From Vogesella sp. XCS3 (GTDB lineage: Bacteria > Pseudomonadota > Gammaproteobacteria > Burkholderiales > Chromobacteriaceae): a DNA stretch of 64,000 bases. Below the pieces are notes generated by a model, which worked only from the letters and a program-made list of their open reading frames with translations, was not told the DNA's origin and made no database searches. Positions 53,333-63,490 of the stretch are shown here, one piece after another. Location: the NCBI RefSeq assembly GCF_020616155.1, contig NZ_CP085530.1:743501-807500 (forward strand), given 5' to 3'. How positions within the stretch are numbered: position 1 is the first letter of the stretch; every line of letters starts with the position of its first letter. A program made the translations under genes and the position numbers.

Positions 53333-56300
53333 ATGTCGCACATTCTTAAGCTGCGGGGCGGCGTCGCCCTGTCCCAGTTCCGACTTGATAAACTCTTGGC
53401 CAATGCGCGCGAAGCCGGTCTACCAGACCTGACTATCGCCGCCGAATACTGGCACTTCGCCGAAAGCGAGTCGCCGCTATCCGAGGCACAAGTTGCCGTG
53501 CTGGAAAAACTGCTGACCTATGGCGAACCGCCGCTGGCACAGGAACCAACGGGTGAATTCTTCCTGGTTACGCCCCGCTTGGGCACCTTGTCACCGTGGG
53601 CATCCAAAGCGACCGACATCGCTCGCCACTGTGGCCTGGAAAATGTTTTGCGCATCGAGCGCGGCATTGCGTATCACGTCCAGTCTGCTACCCCGTTTAC
53701 CGAAGAGGCTCGCCAGCGTTTGGCGGGCCTCTTGCACGATCGCATGACAGAAACCGTGCTGGCCAGCCTGGCCGACGCGGACCGCCTGTTCGTGCACGTT
53801 GACCCCCAGCCGCTGTCTACCGTAGACATCCTGGGTGGCGGCAAGGCTGCGCTGGACGCGGCCAACGCCGACATGGGCCTGGCCCTGTCGCCGGACGAGG
53901 TGGACTACCTGGTAGAAAACTTCATCAAGCTGCAGCGCAACCCTAGCGACGTCGAGCTGATGATGTTCGCCCAGGCGAACTCCGAGCACTGCCGTCACAA
54001 GATCTTCAATGCGCAGTTCGTGATTGACGGCGTAGAGCAGGGCAAGTCGCTGTTCCGCATGATTCGCGACACGCACGACGCGCACCCGCAGGGTACCCGC
54101 GTAGCGTACAAGGACAACGCCTCGGTGATCGATGGCGCCACCATCGAGCGCTTCTACCCGCAGCCGGGCAGCCACACCTACGCCTATAGCGAAGAGCCGA
54201 CCCACATCCTGATGAAGGTGGAAACCCACAACCACCCGACCGCGATTTCCCCGTTCCCTGGCGCATCCACCGGTAACGGCGGCGAAATCCGCGACGAAGG
54301 CGCTACCGGCCGTGGCTCGCGCCCGAAAGCCGGCCTGTCGGGCTTTACCGTGTCCAACCTGAACGTACCGGGCTTCCAGCAACCGTGGGAAGCTAAGCAG
54401 TACGGCAAGCCGGGCCGCATCGCGTCCGCGCTGGACATCATGATCGAAGGCCCGATCGGCGGCGCTGCGTTCAACAACGAATTCGGCCGCCCGAACCTGG
54501 CCGGTTACTTCCGTACCTTTGAAGACGACTTCCAGGGCGAGCGCCGTGGCTACCACAAGCCGATCATGATCGCCGGTGGCCTGGGCAACATCCAGGAACA
54601 GCAAATCTTCAAGAACGAGATTCCGGAAGGCGCACTGCTGATCCAGCTGGGCGGCCCAAGCCTGCTGATCGGCCTGGGTGGTGGCGCGGCATCCTCGATG
54701 GATACCGGTGCCAACAGCGAAAACCTGGACTTCGATTCGGTGCAGCGCGGTAACCCGGAAATCGAACGCCGTTGCCAGGAAGTGATCGACCGCTGCTGGC
54801 AGCGCGGTGCGGCCAACCCCATCGTGTCCATTCACGACGTGGGTGCCGGCGGCCTGTCCAACGCCTTCCCGGAACTGGTGAACGACGCCGGCCGTGGCGC
54901 CATCTTCCACCTGCGCAAAGTGCATCTGGAAGAAAAAGGCATGACCCCGATGCAGATCTGGTCCAACGAATCGCAAGAGCGTTACGTGATGGCCGTGATG
55001 CCGGAAGACCTGGCTACCTTTACCGAGATCTGCGAGCGCGAGCGCTGCCCGTTTGCCGTGATGGGCGTGGCCACCGATGACGGCCACCTGCAAGTGCGCG
55101 ACGACTACTTCGACAACAAGCCGGTAGACATGCCGCTGGAAGTGCTGCTGGGCAAACCGCCGCGCATGACCCGCGACGTGAAAACCGTGCCGGTAAGCAC
55201 CGACGCGCTGAACGCCGCGCAGTACGAGCTGAAAGAATCGGCGTACCGCGTGCTGCGCAACCCGACCGTGGCCGACAAGAGCTTCCTGATTACCATCGGC
55301 GACCGTACCGTGGGCGGCATGACCGCACGCGACCAGATGGTAGGCCCGTGGCAGGTGCCGGTAGCCGACGTGGCCGTAACTGCGATGGGCTTCAACACCA
55401 CGCTGGGCGAAGCGATGTCCATGGGCGAGCGCACCCCGGTAGCCCTGTTTGACGCGCCGGCTGCTGGCCGCGTGTCGGTAGGCGAGTCGCTGCTGAACCT
55501 GGCTGCGGCCAACGTTGGCGAGCTGGGCAATGTGAAGCTGTCTGCCAACTGGATGGCCGCTGCCGGCCACGCTGGCGAAGACGCCAAGCTGTACGCCACC
55601 GTGAAAGCCATTTCCGACCTGTGCGTAGCCATTGATGTGAGCATTCCGGTGGGCAAGGACTCGCTGTCGATGAAGACGGTGTGGGAAGAGGGCGGCGAGA
55701 AAAAAGCGGTAACTGCGCCGCTGTCGCTGATCATTTCCGCGTTTGCCCCGGTGGCCGACGTACGCAAAACCGTGACCCCGCAGCTGCGTGCGGCCGATAG
55801 CGCCTTGCTGCTGCTGGACCTGGGCGAAGGCAAAAACCGCCTGGGCGGCTCCATCTTCGGCCAGGTGTGGAACGATATGAACGGCCAGGCGCCGGACGTA
55901 GACAGCGCCGACAAGCTGGCTTCCGCCTTTACCGTGATCCAGTCACTGGTAGAAGACGGCAAGCTGCTGGCCTACCACGACCGCTCCGACGGCGGCCTGT
56001 TCGCCACACTGGCCGAGATGTGCTTTGCCGGCCATCTGGGCGCGCAAGTCGAGCTGTCCATGCTGACCGGTGGCGATGCGGCCAACGTCAACGCCGTGCT
56101 GTTCAACGAAGAGTTGGGCGCGGTGCTGCAAGTGGCTGCCGACGAGATCGATAACGTGCTGAAGCGCTTCGAGATCATGGGTCTGGCGGCCAACGTATCG
56201 GTAATTGGCGTACCAGCTACCGATGGCGTACTGCGCCTGGTGCACAGCGAAGACGAGCTGTTTGCCCAAAGCCGCGTGGCTCTGCAGCAAGCCTGGTCGG

Positions 56301-57214
56301 AAACCAGCTACCGCCTGCAGCGCCTGCGTGACAACCCGGCCGGTGCCGATAGCGAGTACGCGCAGATCGCTGACGACGCTTCGCGCGGCCTGTTTGCCGA
56401 GCTGACCTTCAATACCGAAGACAATCCGGCGGCGCCATTCATCGCTACCGGTGCGCGCCCGCGCATCGCCATCCTGCGCGAGCAGGGCGTGAACGGCCAG
56501 ATCGAGATGGGCGCTGCCTTTACCCGTGCCGGCTTCGAGGCGGTGGACGTGCACATGTCCGACGTGATTGCCGGCCGTGTGCAGCTGGCCGACTTCAAAG
56601 GTCTGGCCGCGTGCGGCGGCTTTAGCTACGGCGACGTGCTGGGTGCCGGCGAAGGCTGGGCCAAGAGCATTCTGTTCAACGGCCAGGCGCGCGAGCAGTT
56701 CGAAGCCTTCTTCGGCCGCAGCGATACCTTTGCGCTGGGTGTGTGCAACGGTTGCCAGATGATGTCCAACCTGTCGGATATCATCCCTGGCGCCCAGCAC
56801 TGGCCGAAGCTGAAGCGTAACGCGTCCGAGCAGTTCGAAGCCCGCTTCGCAATGGTGGAAGTGACCGAGTCGCCGTCCATCTTCCTGCAGGACATGATCG
56901 GCTCCAAGCTGCCGGTAGTGGTATCGCACGGCGAAGGCCGCGCGGTATTTGCACCGGGCGCGCAAGAGCAGGTGTTGACGGCACTGCGCTACGTGGACTT
57001 CAACGGTCAAGCCACCGAAACCTACCCGATGAACCCGAACGGTTCGCCGGCAGGTATTACTGGCGTGACCACGCCGGACGGCCGCTTCACCATCATGATG
57101 CCGCACCCGGAGCGCGTGTTCCGTACCATCCAGAACAGCTGGCACCCGGAAAGCTGGGGCGAAAACGGCGGCTGGTTCCGCATGTTTGCCAGCGCCCGCC
57201 GCTGGATCGGCTAA
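53333..57214 (+). CDS. purL: Phosphoribosylformylglycinamidine synthase (large, fused form)
   Basis: Fourth step of purine synthesis: FGAR plus glutamine and ATP gives FGAM. At 1293 residues it is the single-chain PurL of proteobacteria. It has an N-terminal PurS-like part (1-150), a linker, two AIRS-like ATP-grasp halves ([28 protein letters not shown]) and a C-terminal class I glutaminase with the nucleophile in [10 protein letters not shown] and the His-Glu pair in MPHPERVFR. The ATG has no clear ribosome site, and TATACA directly abuts it, so a short leader is possible. A strong terminator follows. Confidence 0.97.
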   Translation: MSHILKLRGGVALSQFRLDKLLANAREAGLPDLTIAAEYWHFAESESPLSEAQVAVLEKLLTYGEPPLAQEPTGEFFLVTPRLGTLSPWASKATDIARHCGLENVLRIERGIAYHVQSATPFTEEARQRLAGLLHDRMTETVLASLADADRLFVHVDPQPLSTVDILGGGKAALDAANADMGLALSPDEVDYLVENFIKLQRNPSDVELMMFAQANSEHCRHKIFNAQFVIDGVEQGKSLFRMIRDTHDAHPQGTRVAYKDNASVIDGATIERFYPQPGSHTYAYSEEPTHILMKVETHNHPTAISPFPGASTGNGGEIRDEGATGRGSRPKAGLSGFTVSNLNVPGFQQPWEAKQYGKPGRIASALDIMIEGPIGGAAFNNEFGRPNLAGYFRTFEDDFQGERRGYHKPIMIAGGLGNIQEQQIFKNEIPEGALLIQLGGPSLLIGLGGGAASSMDTGANSENLDFDSVQRGNPEIERRCQEVIDRCWQRGAANPIVSIHDVGAGGLSNAFPELVNDAGRGAIFHLRKVHLEEKGMTPMQIWSNESQERYVMAVMPEDLATFTEICERERCPFAVMGVATDDGHLQVRDDYFDNKPVDMPLEVLLGKPPRMTRDVKTVPVSTDALNAAQYELKESAYRVLRNPTVADKSFLITIGDRTVGGMTARDQMVGPWQVPVADVAVTAMGFNTTLGEAMSMGERTPVALFDAPAAGRVSVGESLLNLAAANVGELGNVKLSANWMAAAGHAGEDAKLYATVKAISDLCVAIDVSIPVGKDSLSMKTVWEEGGEKKAVTAPLSLIISAFAPVADVRKTVTPQLRAADSALLLLDLGEGKNRLGGSIFGQVWNDMNGQAPDVDSADKLASAFTVIQSLVEDGKLLAYHDRSDGGLFATLAEMCFAGHLGAQVELSMLTGGDAANVNAVLFNEELGAVLQVAADEIDNVLKRFEIMGLAANVSVIGVPATDGVLRLVHSEDELFAQSRVALQQAWSETSYRLQRLRDNPAGADSEYAQIADDASRGLFAELTFNTEDNPAAPFIATGARPRIAILREQGVNGQIEMGAAFTRAGFEAVDVHMSDVIAGRVQLADFKGLAACGGFSYGDVLGAGEGWAKSILFNGQAREQFEAFFGRSDTFALGVCNGCQMMSNLSDIIPGAQHWPKLKRNASEQFEARFAMVEVTESPSIFLQDMIGSKLPVVVSHGEGRAVFAPGAQEQVLTALRYVDFNGQATETYPMNPNGSPAGITGVTTPDGRFTIMMPHPERVFRTIQNSWHPESWGENGGWFRMFASARRWIG

Positions 57215-57238
57215 GGTTGGCCGCAAGCTGACAGCAAA

Positions 57239-57267
57239 ACGCCCCGATATGTCGGGGCGTTTTTTTA
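57239..57267 (+). terminator. Terminator after purL
   Basis: The stem ACGCCCCGA/TCGGGGCGT with loop TATG is followed by seven or eight T. An AAGGTTGGCCGCA word overlaps the purL stop at 57213-57225. Confidence 0.92.
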
Positions 57268-57359
57268 TGCCTGGCTGGCTGCAGGCGTGCAGGGCGGCTT
57301 ATGGGTGATGCGGCGCTTGAAACGCGGAAGGTTGCCATTATTTATGGCAGTAGAAATGC

Positions 57360-57392
57360 AAAAAGCGCCAGACCATTACGGTGCAGGCGCTT
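57360..57392 (-). terminator. Terminator of the tRNA-Leu gene
   Basis: On the minus strand AAGCGCC/GGCGCTT with a 16-base loop is followed by TTT. It lies 20 bp past the tRNA 3' end. Confidence 0.7.
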
Positions 57393-57412
57393 ATGCATGC
57401 TGTACTGCTGTG

Positions 57413-57497
57413 TGGTGCGAAAGGAGAGACTCGAACTCTCACGCCGCGAGGCGCTGGAACCTAAATCCAGTGCGTCTACCAATTCCGCCACTCTCGC
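57413..57497 (-). tRNA. tRNA-Leu (anticodon UAG)
   Basis: An 85-base gene including an encoded CCA. The acceptor stem GCGAGAG pairs with CTTTCGC; the D arm holds GGAATTGGTAGAC; the anticodon stem CTGGA/TCCAG encloses the loop TTTAGGT with anticodon TAG. A long variable arm (GCGCCTCGCGGCG) marks it as type II, and the T arm is GAGAGTTCGAGTCTCTC. It reads CUA and probably other CUN codons. Confidence 0.97.
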
Positions 57498-57654
57498 CAC
57501 GACATCAGTACTGCTTTGAGGAGACGGATATTAGACCATACGGCTTTTTTTGGCAAGCATCTTTATCAAAATAGGCAGCTACAGAAACTTGTGTAACAAT
57601 ATGTTGTCCATGACATTGCCGTCCCCAATAACACGCGCGAGGAGAATCGTCGCC

Positions 57655-58344
57655 ATGCAACCGAACCTTCACACTGCTTACAAAACCACCGCGTACAGCG
57701 GCGCAAGCCATAAGGTTCTACGTAATACCTATGGCCTGCTTGCCCTGTCCATGGTGCCCACCGTCATCGGCGGCGCCATTGGCGCCAACATGAGCTTTGC
57801 CTTCATGGCGGCCAGCCCGATCATGAGCGTACTGGCCATGATGGTTGTCATTTACGGCCTGATGTTCGCCGTACAGGCCAACCGCAATAGTGCGCTGGGC
57901 GTGCCGCTGATGCTGGTCTTTACCTTTGCCATGGGCCTGATGCTGGGGCCGTTGCTGCAAGTAGCGCTGAAGCTGTCTAACGGCGCGCAGCTGATCATGG
58001 TAGCCGGCGGCGGTACCGCAGCCGTGTTCGCCGTGATGGCAGGCATTGCCACCACCACCAAGCGTGACCTGTCCGGCATGGGTAAATTCCTGACCGTAGG
58101 TGCCGTGGTGCTGATGGTCGCCATCGTTGCCAACATCTTCCTGCAGCTGCCCGCCATGGCTTTGGCCATCTCCGCAGCCTTCGTGATCTTCAGCTCGCTG
58201 ATGATCCTGTGGGAAGTGAAAAACGTGGTAGATGGCGGCGAAACCAGCTACATCTCTGCCGCGCTGGGCATCTACATCAGCATCTACAACCTGTTTACCA
58301 GCCTGTTGCACCTGCTGATGGCTTTTGCTGGCGACCGCGACTAA
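57655..58344 (+). CDS. Bax inhibitor-1 family membrane protein (YbhL/YccA type)
   Basis: A 229-residue inner-membrane protein with seven hydrophobic helices. The start is MQPNLHTAYKTTAYSGASHKVLRNTYGLLALS, and the family ends with a helix containing ISIYNLFTSLLHLLMAF, matching the UPF0005 signature. Bacterial members include YccA, which binds and restrains the FtsH protease, and a calcium-leak channel, BsYetJ. ATG 57655 follows GAGGAG at a rather long spacing; 35 upstream residues of the open frame are not family-like. Confidence 0.9.
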   Translation: MQPNLHTAYKTTAYSGASHKVLRNTYGLLALSMVPTVIGGAIGANMSFAFMAASPIMSVLAMMVVIYGLMFAVQANRNSALGVPLMLVFTFAMGLMLGPLLQVALKLSNGAQLIMVAGGGTAAVFAVMAGIATTTKRDLSGMGKFLTVGAVVLMVAIVANIFLQLPAMALAISAAFVIFSSLMILWEVKNVVDGGETSYISAALGIYISIYNLFTSLLHLLMAFAGDRD

Positions 58345-58370
58345 GCGTTACCAGGCAGTACCCACCAAGA

Positions 58371-58396
58371 AACGCCGGCCTAGCGCCGGCGTTTTT
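58371..58396 (+). terminator. Terminator after the Bax-inhibitor gene
   Basis: The stem AACGCCGGC/GCCGGCGTT with a five-base loop is followed by TTTTT. Confidence 0.9.
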
Positions 58397-58468
58397 GCGT
58401 CTGGCGGGCTGGCGCTGTCACCTGAAAATGTACATAATCAAAAGAGCAAAAACCAAAGGCTACGACAC

Positions 58469-60076
58469 ATGCTAGACATCCTCATCACAGCCATCCTGGC
58501 GGCAGGCAGCAGCGGGGGCGTGGCATGGCTATTGTTGCGCGGCAAAAGCGACGCAGCCTACCAGCAGGGCAGGGCCGAGGTACAACTGGAGCTGGCGCAG
58601 CTGCAAGGCCAGTGGCACAGCCTGAACCAGCAATGGCAAGCGCTACAACAGCGCGAACAGCACGCACAAGACACCCTGCAAACCTTGCACAGCCAATACA
58701 CCGAAAGCCAGCAGAAGCTGGCCAGCCTGGCCAGCCACCTGCAGCGCATCCCCGAGCTGGAAAGCCGGCTGCAAGCACGCGAAACGCAGCTGCAAAGCCA
58801 GCAACAGTTGGCCGCAGAGCAGGGCGCCCGCCTGGCAGCCAGCGAAGAGCAGGGCCGCCAACTGGAACGACTACTGCAGGAGCGCGGCCAACTACAGTCG
58901 CAGCTGGCTGCCATGCAACAAGAAGTCGCCCAGCTGCAAGTGGACAAGCAACAGCTGCAAACCCTGCTGGAGCAAGAGCGGCTGCAGGCCACAGAAAAGC
59001 TCACCATGCTGGCCAGTGCGCGGGAAAGCCTCGGCCAGCAATTCAAGGTACTGGCCAACGATATCCTGGAGGAAAAAAGCCAGCGCTTTACCGAGCAAAA
59101 CCGGCAAAACCTCGATCAGTTGCTGGCCCCCATGGCGGAACGGCTACAGACGTTTGGCAAACTGGTACAAGACACCTACGACAAAGACAGTAAAGAACGC
59201 CTGACACTGGAGCACGAGCTGCGCAAGCTGCAGCAACTCAATACCCAGCTTAACCAGGACGCCATCGCGCTGACCAATGCACTCACCGGCAGCAATAACA
59301 AGGCTCAAGGCAACTGGGGCGAGATGGTGCTGGAAAAAGTACTCGAAAGCTCCGGCCTCACTCGCAACCGCGAATATCGCGTACAGGTGTCCGACCGTGT
59401 AGAACAGGAAGATGGCAGCCAGCGGCGCTATCAGCCTGACGTGGTCATTGATCTGCCGGAAGGCAAACAGCTGGTTATCGACTCGAAAGTGTCGCTGAAT
59501 GCCTACGTGCGCTATACCGCCAGCGAAGATCGCGCCACACAAGAGGCCGAACTCAAAGCCCACATCGCCGCACTGCGCCAGCACATCCGCACGCTCTCCG
59601 ACAAGCGCTACCAGGACTTGTACAAGCTCAATACGCTGGATTTCGTATTCATGTTCATCCCGGTAGAGCCGGCCTACTTGCTGGCCGTACAGCAAGACAT
59701 GAGCCTGTTTAATGAGGCGTTCGAACGCCGTATCATGATCGTTGGCCCCAGCACCTTGCTGGCTACATTACGCACCGTGGCCAGCATCTGGCGCTACGAA
59801 TACCAGAACCAGAACGCGCAGGAGATCGCCCGCCAAGGCGGTGCCATGTACGACAAGCTGGCCAGCCTGGCCGAATCGCTGGAAAAGGTTGGCCGCCAGA
59901 TTGGCCAGCTGCAAGACAGCCACCAGCAAGCCATGCGCCAGCTAAGCAGCGGCAGCGGCAACCTGATAGGCCGTGCCGAAAAGCTGCGCAAGCTGGGCGC
60001 AAAGAGCAACAAGAGCCTGCCTGGCCACCTCCTGACGGATACGCCGGCAGAAAATGAAGAAGAATCTGCAGAATAA
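58469..60076 (+). CDS. rmuC: DNA recombination protein RmuC
   Basis: A 535-residue protein that limits recombination at inverted repeats; the core has a PD-(D/E)XK-like nuclease fold. It has one N-terminal membrane helix (ILITAILAAGSSGGVAWLLL), a very long coiled coil rich in Gln (about 30-230), and the RmuC core with GNWGEMVLEKVLESSGL, QPDVVIDLPEGKQLVIDSKVSLNAY, and VFMFIPVEPAYL. The start is ATG 58469; upstream in-frame residues overlap the Bax-inhibitor gene. The Gln-rich coil reflects runs of CAG/CAA codons. Confidence 0.94.
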   Translation: MLDILITAILAAGSSGGVAWLLLRGKSDAAYQQGRAEVQLELAQLQGQWHSLNQQWQALQQREQHAQDTLQTLHSQYTESQQKLASLASHLQRIPELESRLQARETQLQSQQQLAAEQGARLAASEEQGRQLERLLQERGQLQSQLAAMQQEVAQLQVDKQQLQTLLEQERLQATEKLTMLASARESLGQQFKVLANDILEEKSQRFTEQNRQNLDQLLAPMAERLQTFGKLVQDTYDKDSKERLTLEHELRKLQQLNTQLNQDAIALTNALTGSNNKAQGNWGEMVLEKVLESSGLTRNREYRVQVSDRVEQEDGSQRRYQPDVVIDLPEGKQLVIDSKVSLNAYVRYTASEDRATQEAELKAHIAALRQHIRTLSDKRYQDLYKLNTLDFVFMFIPVEPAYLLAVQQDMSLFNEAFERRIMIVGPSTLLATLRTVASIWRYEYQNQNAQEIARQGGAMYDKLASLAESLEKVGRQIGQLQDSHQQAMRQLSSGSGNLIGRAEKLRKLGAKSNKSLPGHLLTDTPAENEEESAE

Positions 60077-60140
60077 TTCTTGCACTGCCATTACCTGTCA
60101 TCTATACAGAATTCAGGTAACAGAAAGGAGGGAGCAAATC

Positions 60141-60281
60141 TTGGAATCGCTGGTTTTACTTGTAGTAGCAGTTGGATTTGTTGCGTTCTTTAGCAGTAAA
60201 GCGTTAGTCCAGAAGCGAGCACGCATCGCCGTGCGCACGCAGCACCCGGCCTCCCGCCGGCAACGCTCCAACCTTTTTTGA
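60141..60281 (+). CDS. 46-residue single-pass membrane protein starting at TTG
   Basis: A strong site AAAGGAGGG lies eight bases before TTG 60141. The frame reads MESLVLLVVAVGFVAFFSSK then ALVQKRARIAVRTQHPASRR and ends QRSNLF. One transmembrane helix is followed by a very basic cytosolic tail, in agreement with the positive-inside rule if the N terminus faces outward. It is 64 bp downstream of rmuC and may share its transcript. I do not recognise a family. An upstream ATG in the same frame lies inside rmuC and lacks a ribosome site. Confidence 0.55.
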   Translation: MESLVLLVVAVGFVAFFSSKALVQKRARIAVRTQHPASRRQRSNLF

Positions 60282-60598
60282 TACCTGTTTGTGGTGTTTG
60301 GAATGAAGTAGGAAGTAGTTTGAAGTTGTATCTAGTCAGACGAACCTTTAGTTTTACTCACCCCAACACAAAGCCGGCCCTTGGCCGGCTTTGTTACGTC
60401 TATAGTTATCGTCATCGCTGCTACATCTTAGCCATTTAAATCCAGCGCTGGCTATTTTGAATTTGTACGTTTTCTAAGCGCCACATTACTCACAGAGATT
60501 GTCGACACGTATTTATCAGACCTTACCTGCTGAAACACAAAATCAGACACATCCATAATCCGATTTCACGCATAGCCGGCAAAACACGCAGGCCACAC
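60282..60598 (+). other. Intergenic region with a terminator
   Basis: Apart from the hairpin at 60371-60394, these 317 bases are AT-rich with no recognised gene. Base composition drops here, which I take as the start of the accessory strip. Confidence 0.4.
60371..60394 (+). terminator. Terminator downstream of rmuC and the small membrane gene
   Basis: The stem AAGCCGGCC/GGCCGGCTT with a three-base loop is followed by a short T-rich tail (TTGTT). Confidence 0.75.
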
Positions 60599-60811
60599 GT
60601 GGCGACTGAGTATACGATACCCAACCGATCGGCCATCGACCCGCTAGGAATCATCGCTGCGGCGAACATGGAACGCGAAAAAACCCAAGAAAGACGGGAC
60701 TTTTGGGCGGATTTTCGCAAAAAGATCGGCGCATTGGCCGTGGCCGGTCTGATGGTTCTGACGACGTTAATGAGCCCAGTTGAAGGCTCGAAAGCCCCCC
60801 AAGGGGTTTAG
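60599..60811 (+). CDS. Small hypothetical protein, one membrane helix
   Basis: A 70-residue product starting at GTG 60599: VATEYTIPNRSAIDPLGIIA-like opening, a charged stretch EREKTQERRDFWADFRKK, then a hydrophobic segment IGALAVAGLMVLTTLM. No clear ribosome site, so the start could be an internal ATG at MEREKTQ. No family recognised. It opens the accessory strip. Confidence 0.45.
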   Translation: MATEYTIPNRSAIDPLGIIAAANMEREKTQERRDFWADFRKKIGALAVAGLMVLTTLMSPVEGSKAPQGV

Positions 60812-60958
60812 TATTTACGTCGTATAATTCGGCCTTATGTAAAACGCATCGCGGACTGTTGTATCATGCCACATACGTAGAAATACCATGTGGTACCGAT
60901 GCGACAGCAGCGGTACGTGGTACCCAAGCACAACCACCCCCAGACTTCTGGAGCAGGC

Positions 60959-61258
60959 ATGTTCGTATATGTTGTTGATGTTCTGATCATGATGAGTTGC
61001 CTAGTCACGCTCAAGGTGCTGATGTTCAACCATGAGCTGAAGCGCCCGCCTCGTGACCTTAAAGACTTCATGAACTCATACAAGTTAAGGCTGTTCTCTA
61101 TAATCATCTTCAGTGCTTTTTCAATGTTTCTTATCGCAGTTTGGCATGAGGAAATTGCCGGCTCGGCGTCATACAACATCAAGCAACTCGCTTTTCTCGC
61201 TATGTTCGCTATCCCGTGGGGGTACATGGCGTATCTGGCAAAGCAAGGAAAGCGGTAA
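60959..61258 (+). CDS. Small three-helix membrane protein
   Basis: A 99-residue product with three predicted transmembrane helices: MFVYVVDVLIMMSCLVTLKV, LFSIIIFSAFSMFLIAVW and [27 protein letters not shown] precedes ATG 60959. The size and topology would suit a holin or a phage minor membrane protein, but no family is recognised. The following gene has a phage-type domain. Confidence 0.5.
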   Translation: MFVYVVDVLIMMSCLVTLKVLMFNHELKRPPRDLKDFMNSYKLRLFSIIIFSAFSMFLIAVWHEEIAGSASYNIKQLAFLAMFAIPWGYMAYLAKQGKR

Positions 61259-61324
61259 GATTTTTAACGCAAAACATGCCAGATAAACAATCAAGCGGTG
61301 TTTAAGCCCTGACGGTACCTGGCC

Positions 61325-61768
61325 ATGCGAGTTCGTCGATTCCCCCGCTGTGACTTTCCTTGCAACCCTGATGACCTCATCAGGGTTGTTTGCTTTGGCG
61401 ACGCCGAGAAGCTGGCTGCATCGCTTTACGTGGCAGTAGACCAGATAGAACGCTGGCGAACGGGGCAGGAGGCGGTGCCCTATGCGGTGTATGCCACGCT
61501 AAAAGCACAGGACAAACCGCAGCTAGGTGAAACGTGGGGAGAGTGGCAGGGCTTCTACCTGGACAGAGGGCGGCTAGTATCCGACGAATACCGAGCCGCA
61601 GTCAGCTTGGATGATGTTTTAAAGCTGCGTGAGTACCGTAGGCTTGATAAACTTGTCATAGAACAAGCAGATTCCATAGAACGACTGATTGTGGAGCGGG
61701 ATTTTTACAAAACCCAGTGCCATAGAGAAGCAAAATTCGGACTGATGATAAATAGGATATTTAAATGA
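61325..61768 (+). CDS. Phage-type regulator-like protein (DUF3653-like)
   Basis: A 147-residue protein. The N-terminal part VCFGDAEKLAASLYVAVDQIERWRTGQEAVP looks like an HTH or degenerate HTH. It is followed by LGETWGEWQGFYLDRGRLVSDEYRA, the W-x-G-[WF]-x-x-x-x-G-x-L pattern of DUF3653, found in filamentous and other phages. A C-terminal coiled coil (LREYRRLDKLVIEQADSIER) ends the protein. Its stop overlaps the next ATG by four bases (ATGA), so translation is coupled to the DUF2971 gene. Confidence 0.6.
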   Translation: MRVRRFPRCDFPCNPDDLIRVVCFGDAEKLAASLYVAVDQIERWRTGQEAVPYAVYATLKAQDKPQLGETWGEWQGFYLDRGRLVSDEYRAAVSLDDVLKLREYRRLDKLVIEQADSIERLIVERDFYKTQCHREAKFGLMINRIFK

Positions 61769-62614
61769 GCGGCAAGATATACCACTATACGGACACGGCT
61801 GGATTGTTTGGAATTCTTAATGGGTCTATATGGATGACGGCCGTGTCATACCTTAATGACTCTACAGAGTTCGACATTGGCGTGATGGACATAAAAGATC
61901 ACCTGAAAAAAAATTTTGATTCGGAAGTTATAGCGCCAAACTTGATAGATGATGCTTTTGAGGAGATAAAAAAATGGGATATTCACAGTATCGTTTTCGA
62001 GAGCTCCAAATCAGCTAAGTCAGTGGAGGGGGTATTGTCCACAGGGTGGGTACTGCATTGAATTTAAGGAGCGTGAATTTTCTAGATTGTCCAGCATTAC
62101 GTTTGGCGATGACGCAGGTATTGTTGCTGAGTCAGGATTTAAATTCGCAGAATGCCGTTATGATAATCATGATTTGCTTATCAAGGAATTGAAGGAAAAA
62201 ATTGAGAAGCGACTGCGGGCCTCCAGGACTGGTCTCATGGCCATACTGCCAAATGATGATGTTCAAAAGCATTTATTTTTCGAATGCATTGATGAAATAT
62301 CGGATGTTTTGCCCTTTTTGAAGGACAAAAACTTTAGTGAGGAAAAAGAGGTTAGGCTGGTAAAATTTCTCGAAGGGTACGGAATAAGGTCATTTTTGGC
62401 TGCGAATTGCAAGTTTCGCACCGGAAGGCACTACATAATTCCATATTACGAGCTTTCTGGGAAGTTTTTCAATCCATCACAGTACATATCTAAAGTGATT
62501 GTTGGACCAGGGCCGCACAAAGAGAGAAGCGCAAAATCTTTAGACTTCTTTCTTCAAGAGATGGGGATGGATATTGACATTGAGACGTCAGAAATTCCGC
62601 TCATATCCTGGTAG
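61765..62614 (+). pseudogene. DUF2971 protein gene split by a one-base frameshift in an A7 tract
   Basis: The first frame MSGKIYHYTDTAGLFGILNG then SIWMTAVSYLNDSTEF is a standard DUF2971 N terminus. After the run of seven A at 61968-61974 it drifts and stops at 62061. Read with six A, the sequence continues NGIFTVSFSRAPNQLSQWRG then YCPQGGYCIEFKEREF, exactly the family's central motif, and runs to the stop at 62614 (EVRLV, FRTGRHYIIPYYEL, VIVGPG). The corrected protein has about 282 residues, full family length. Either a sequencing error, recent decay, or slippage-controlled expression. Function of DUF2971 is unknown; members occur in mobile and defence contexts. Confidence 0.85.
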
Positions 62615-62731
62615 TACAACTTTGTGCTGATGCTGAGGTGACATTGAGATTGGTGCCAAAATGGCACAAAAGACGGGTATTACCAGTCACCCGTCAGTGA
62701 CACCGAGTGCCGGAGGTTCTGGCACGCACCT

Positions 62732-63340
62732 TTACGACTGCTTGAGCTGATCCAGCTTTAGCAGCACATCACACAGGCGCTGCACCTGGTCGCCGTGCGG
62801 CACCTTCGGAATGCGGAACACGCGAATGCCGGCCTGTTTAATGGCCGCGTCGCGTTGCTGGTCGGCTTCCTTCTTGTTGGCGTGCGTGCTGTCGTCCAGC
62901 TCGATGAGTGCCACGATACTGAAATCAGGGCGCACTATCAGGAAATCGGCCACCTTCTGGCGCATGGTAGCGAAGCGGCGATAGTTGGACTTGCTGTCCC
63001 CACCTTCAACGCGCAGGAATGCGCTAAACGCCACCTGCGGCAATACGATGTAATGGCCGTTCAGATGGTTGGCCAGCGACCAGTAGCAAGTAGCCTCGCG
63101 CTGGGTAAGCGGTGGTTTGCTCTGAAAAACGGACAGCGGCGAAATCGGGGCATCTGCCGCTGGCAAATCAGGGATGTGTTCGTCCTGTGTCTGGTTAGGG
63201 GCAGAGCGCGTTATCGGCTCCAGCTTCATCGAAGCGGCGCGGCCAAATGGGGATTTGGCTTTCTTGCTGCCAGACTTGGCACCGACGAGCACGGCAACCA
63301 GAACCAGGGCGGCAAGAAACAGGATGGCAAGTAGCGTCAT
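62732..63340 (-). CDS. DUF2726 protein with nuclease-like fold, membrane-anchored
   Basis: A 202-residue protein with an N-terminal membrane helix (MTLLAILFLAALVLVAVLVG) and a DUF2726 domain from about residue 75: PLTQREATCYWSLANHLNGH, VLPQVAFSAFL, RQKVADFLIVRPDFSIVALIELDDSTH, ending in RVFRIPKVP. The D-x-x-x-(x)n-E-L-D-D pattern suggests a PD-(D/E)XK relative, so DNA binding or cutting is possible. It converges with the DUF2971 gene. ATG 63340 is preferred to an upstream in-frame start. No good ribosome site is seen. Confidence 0.8.
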   Translation of the reverse strand: MTLLAILFLAALVLVAVLVGAKSGSKKAKSPFGRAASMKLEPITRSAPNQTQDEHIPDLPAADAPISPLSVFQSKPPLTQREATCYWSLANHLNGHYIVLPQVAFSAFLRVEGGDSKSNYRRFATMRQKVADFLIVRPDFSIVALIELDDSTHANKKEADQQRDAAIKQAGIRVFRIPKVPHGDQVQRLCDVLLKLDQLKQS

Positions 63341-63421
63341 GCAATCAGGGTAACAAACAAGGCTGGCCGTAAGCAAACCGGAATGGGCGGCTTGCGTGGT
63401 GTGGGAATCTCAAAATGAGAC

Positions 63422-63450
63422 TAAAGGCGGCTAGTTATCAGTAAGCCGCC
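63422..63450 (-). terminator. Hairpin downstream of the 91-residue gene
   Basis: On the minus strand GGCGGCT/AGCCGCC with an 11-base loop is followed by TTTAG. A second dyad AGGGGTGC/GCACCCCT overlaps the stop codon of that gene at 63484-63503. Confidence 0.6.
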
Positions 63451-63490
63451 TATGCACCGAGGTCGCACGTAGCCACAACCTGCAGGGGTG

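Noticed and set aside
53591..55570. Long minus-strand frame inside purL
   Set aside because: Low-complexity His/Arg/Val-rich translation typical of antisense reading; purL is unmistakable.
58558..59058. Gln-rich repeated CAG/CAA stretch in rmuC as a tandem repeat
   Set aside because: It encodes the normal coiled coil of RmuC and is not a regular repeat.
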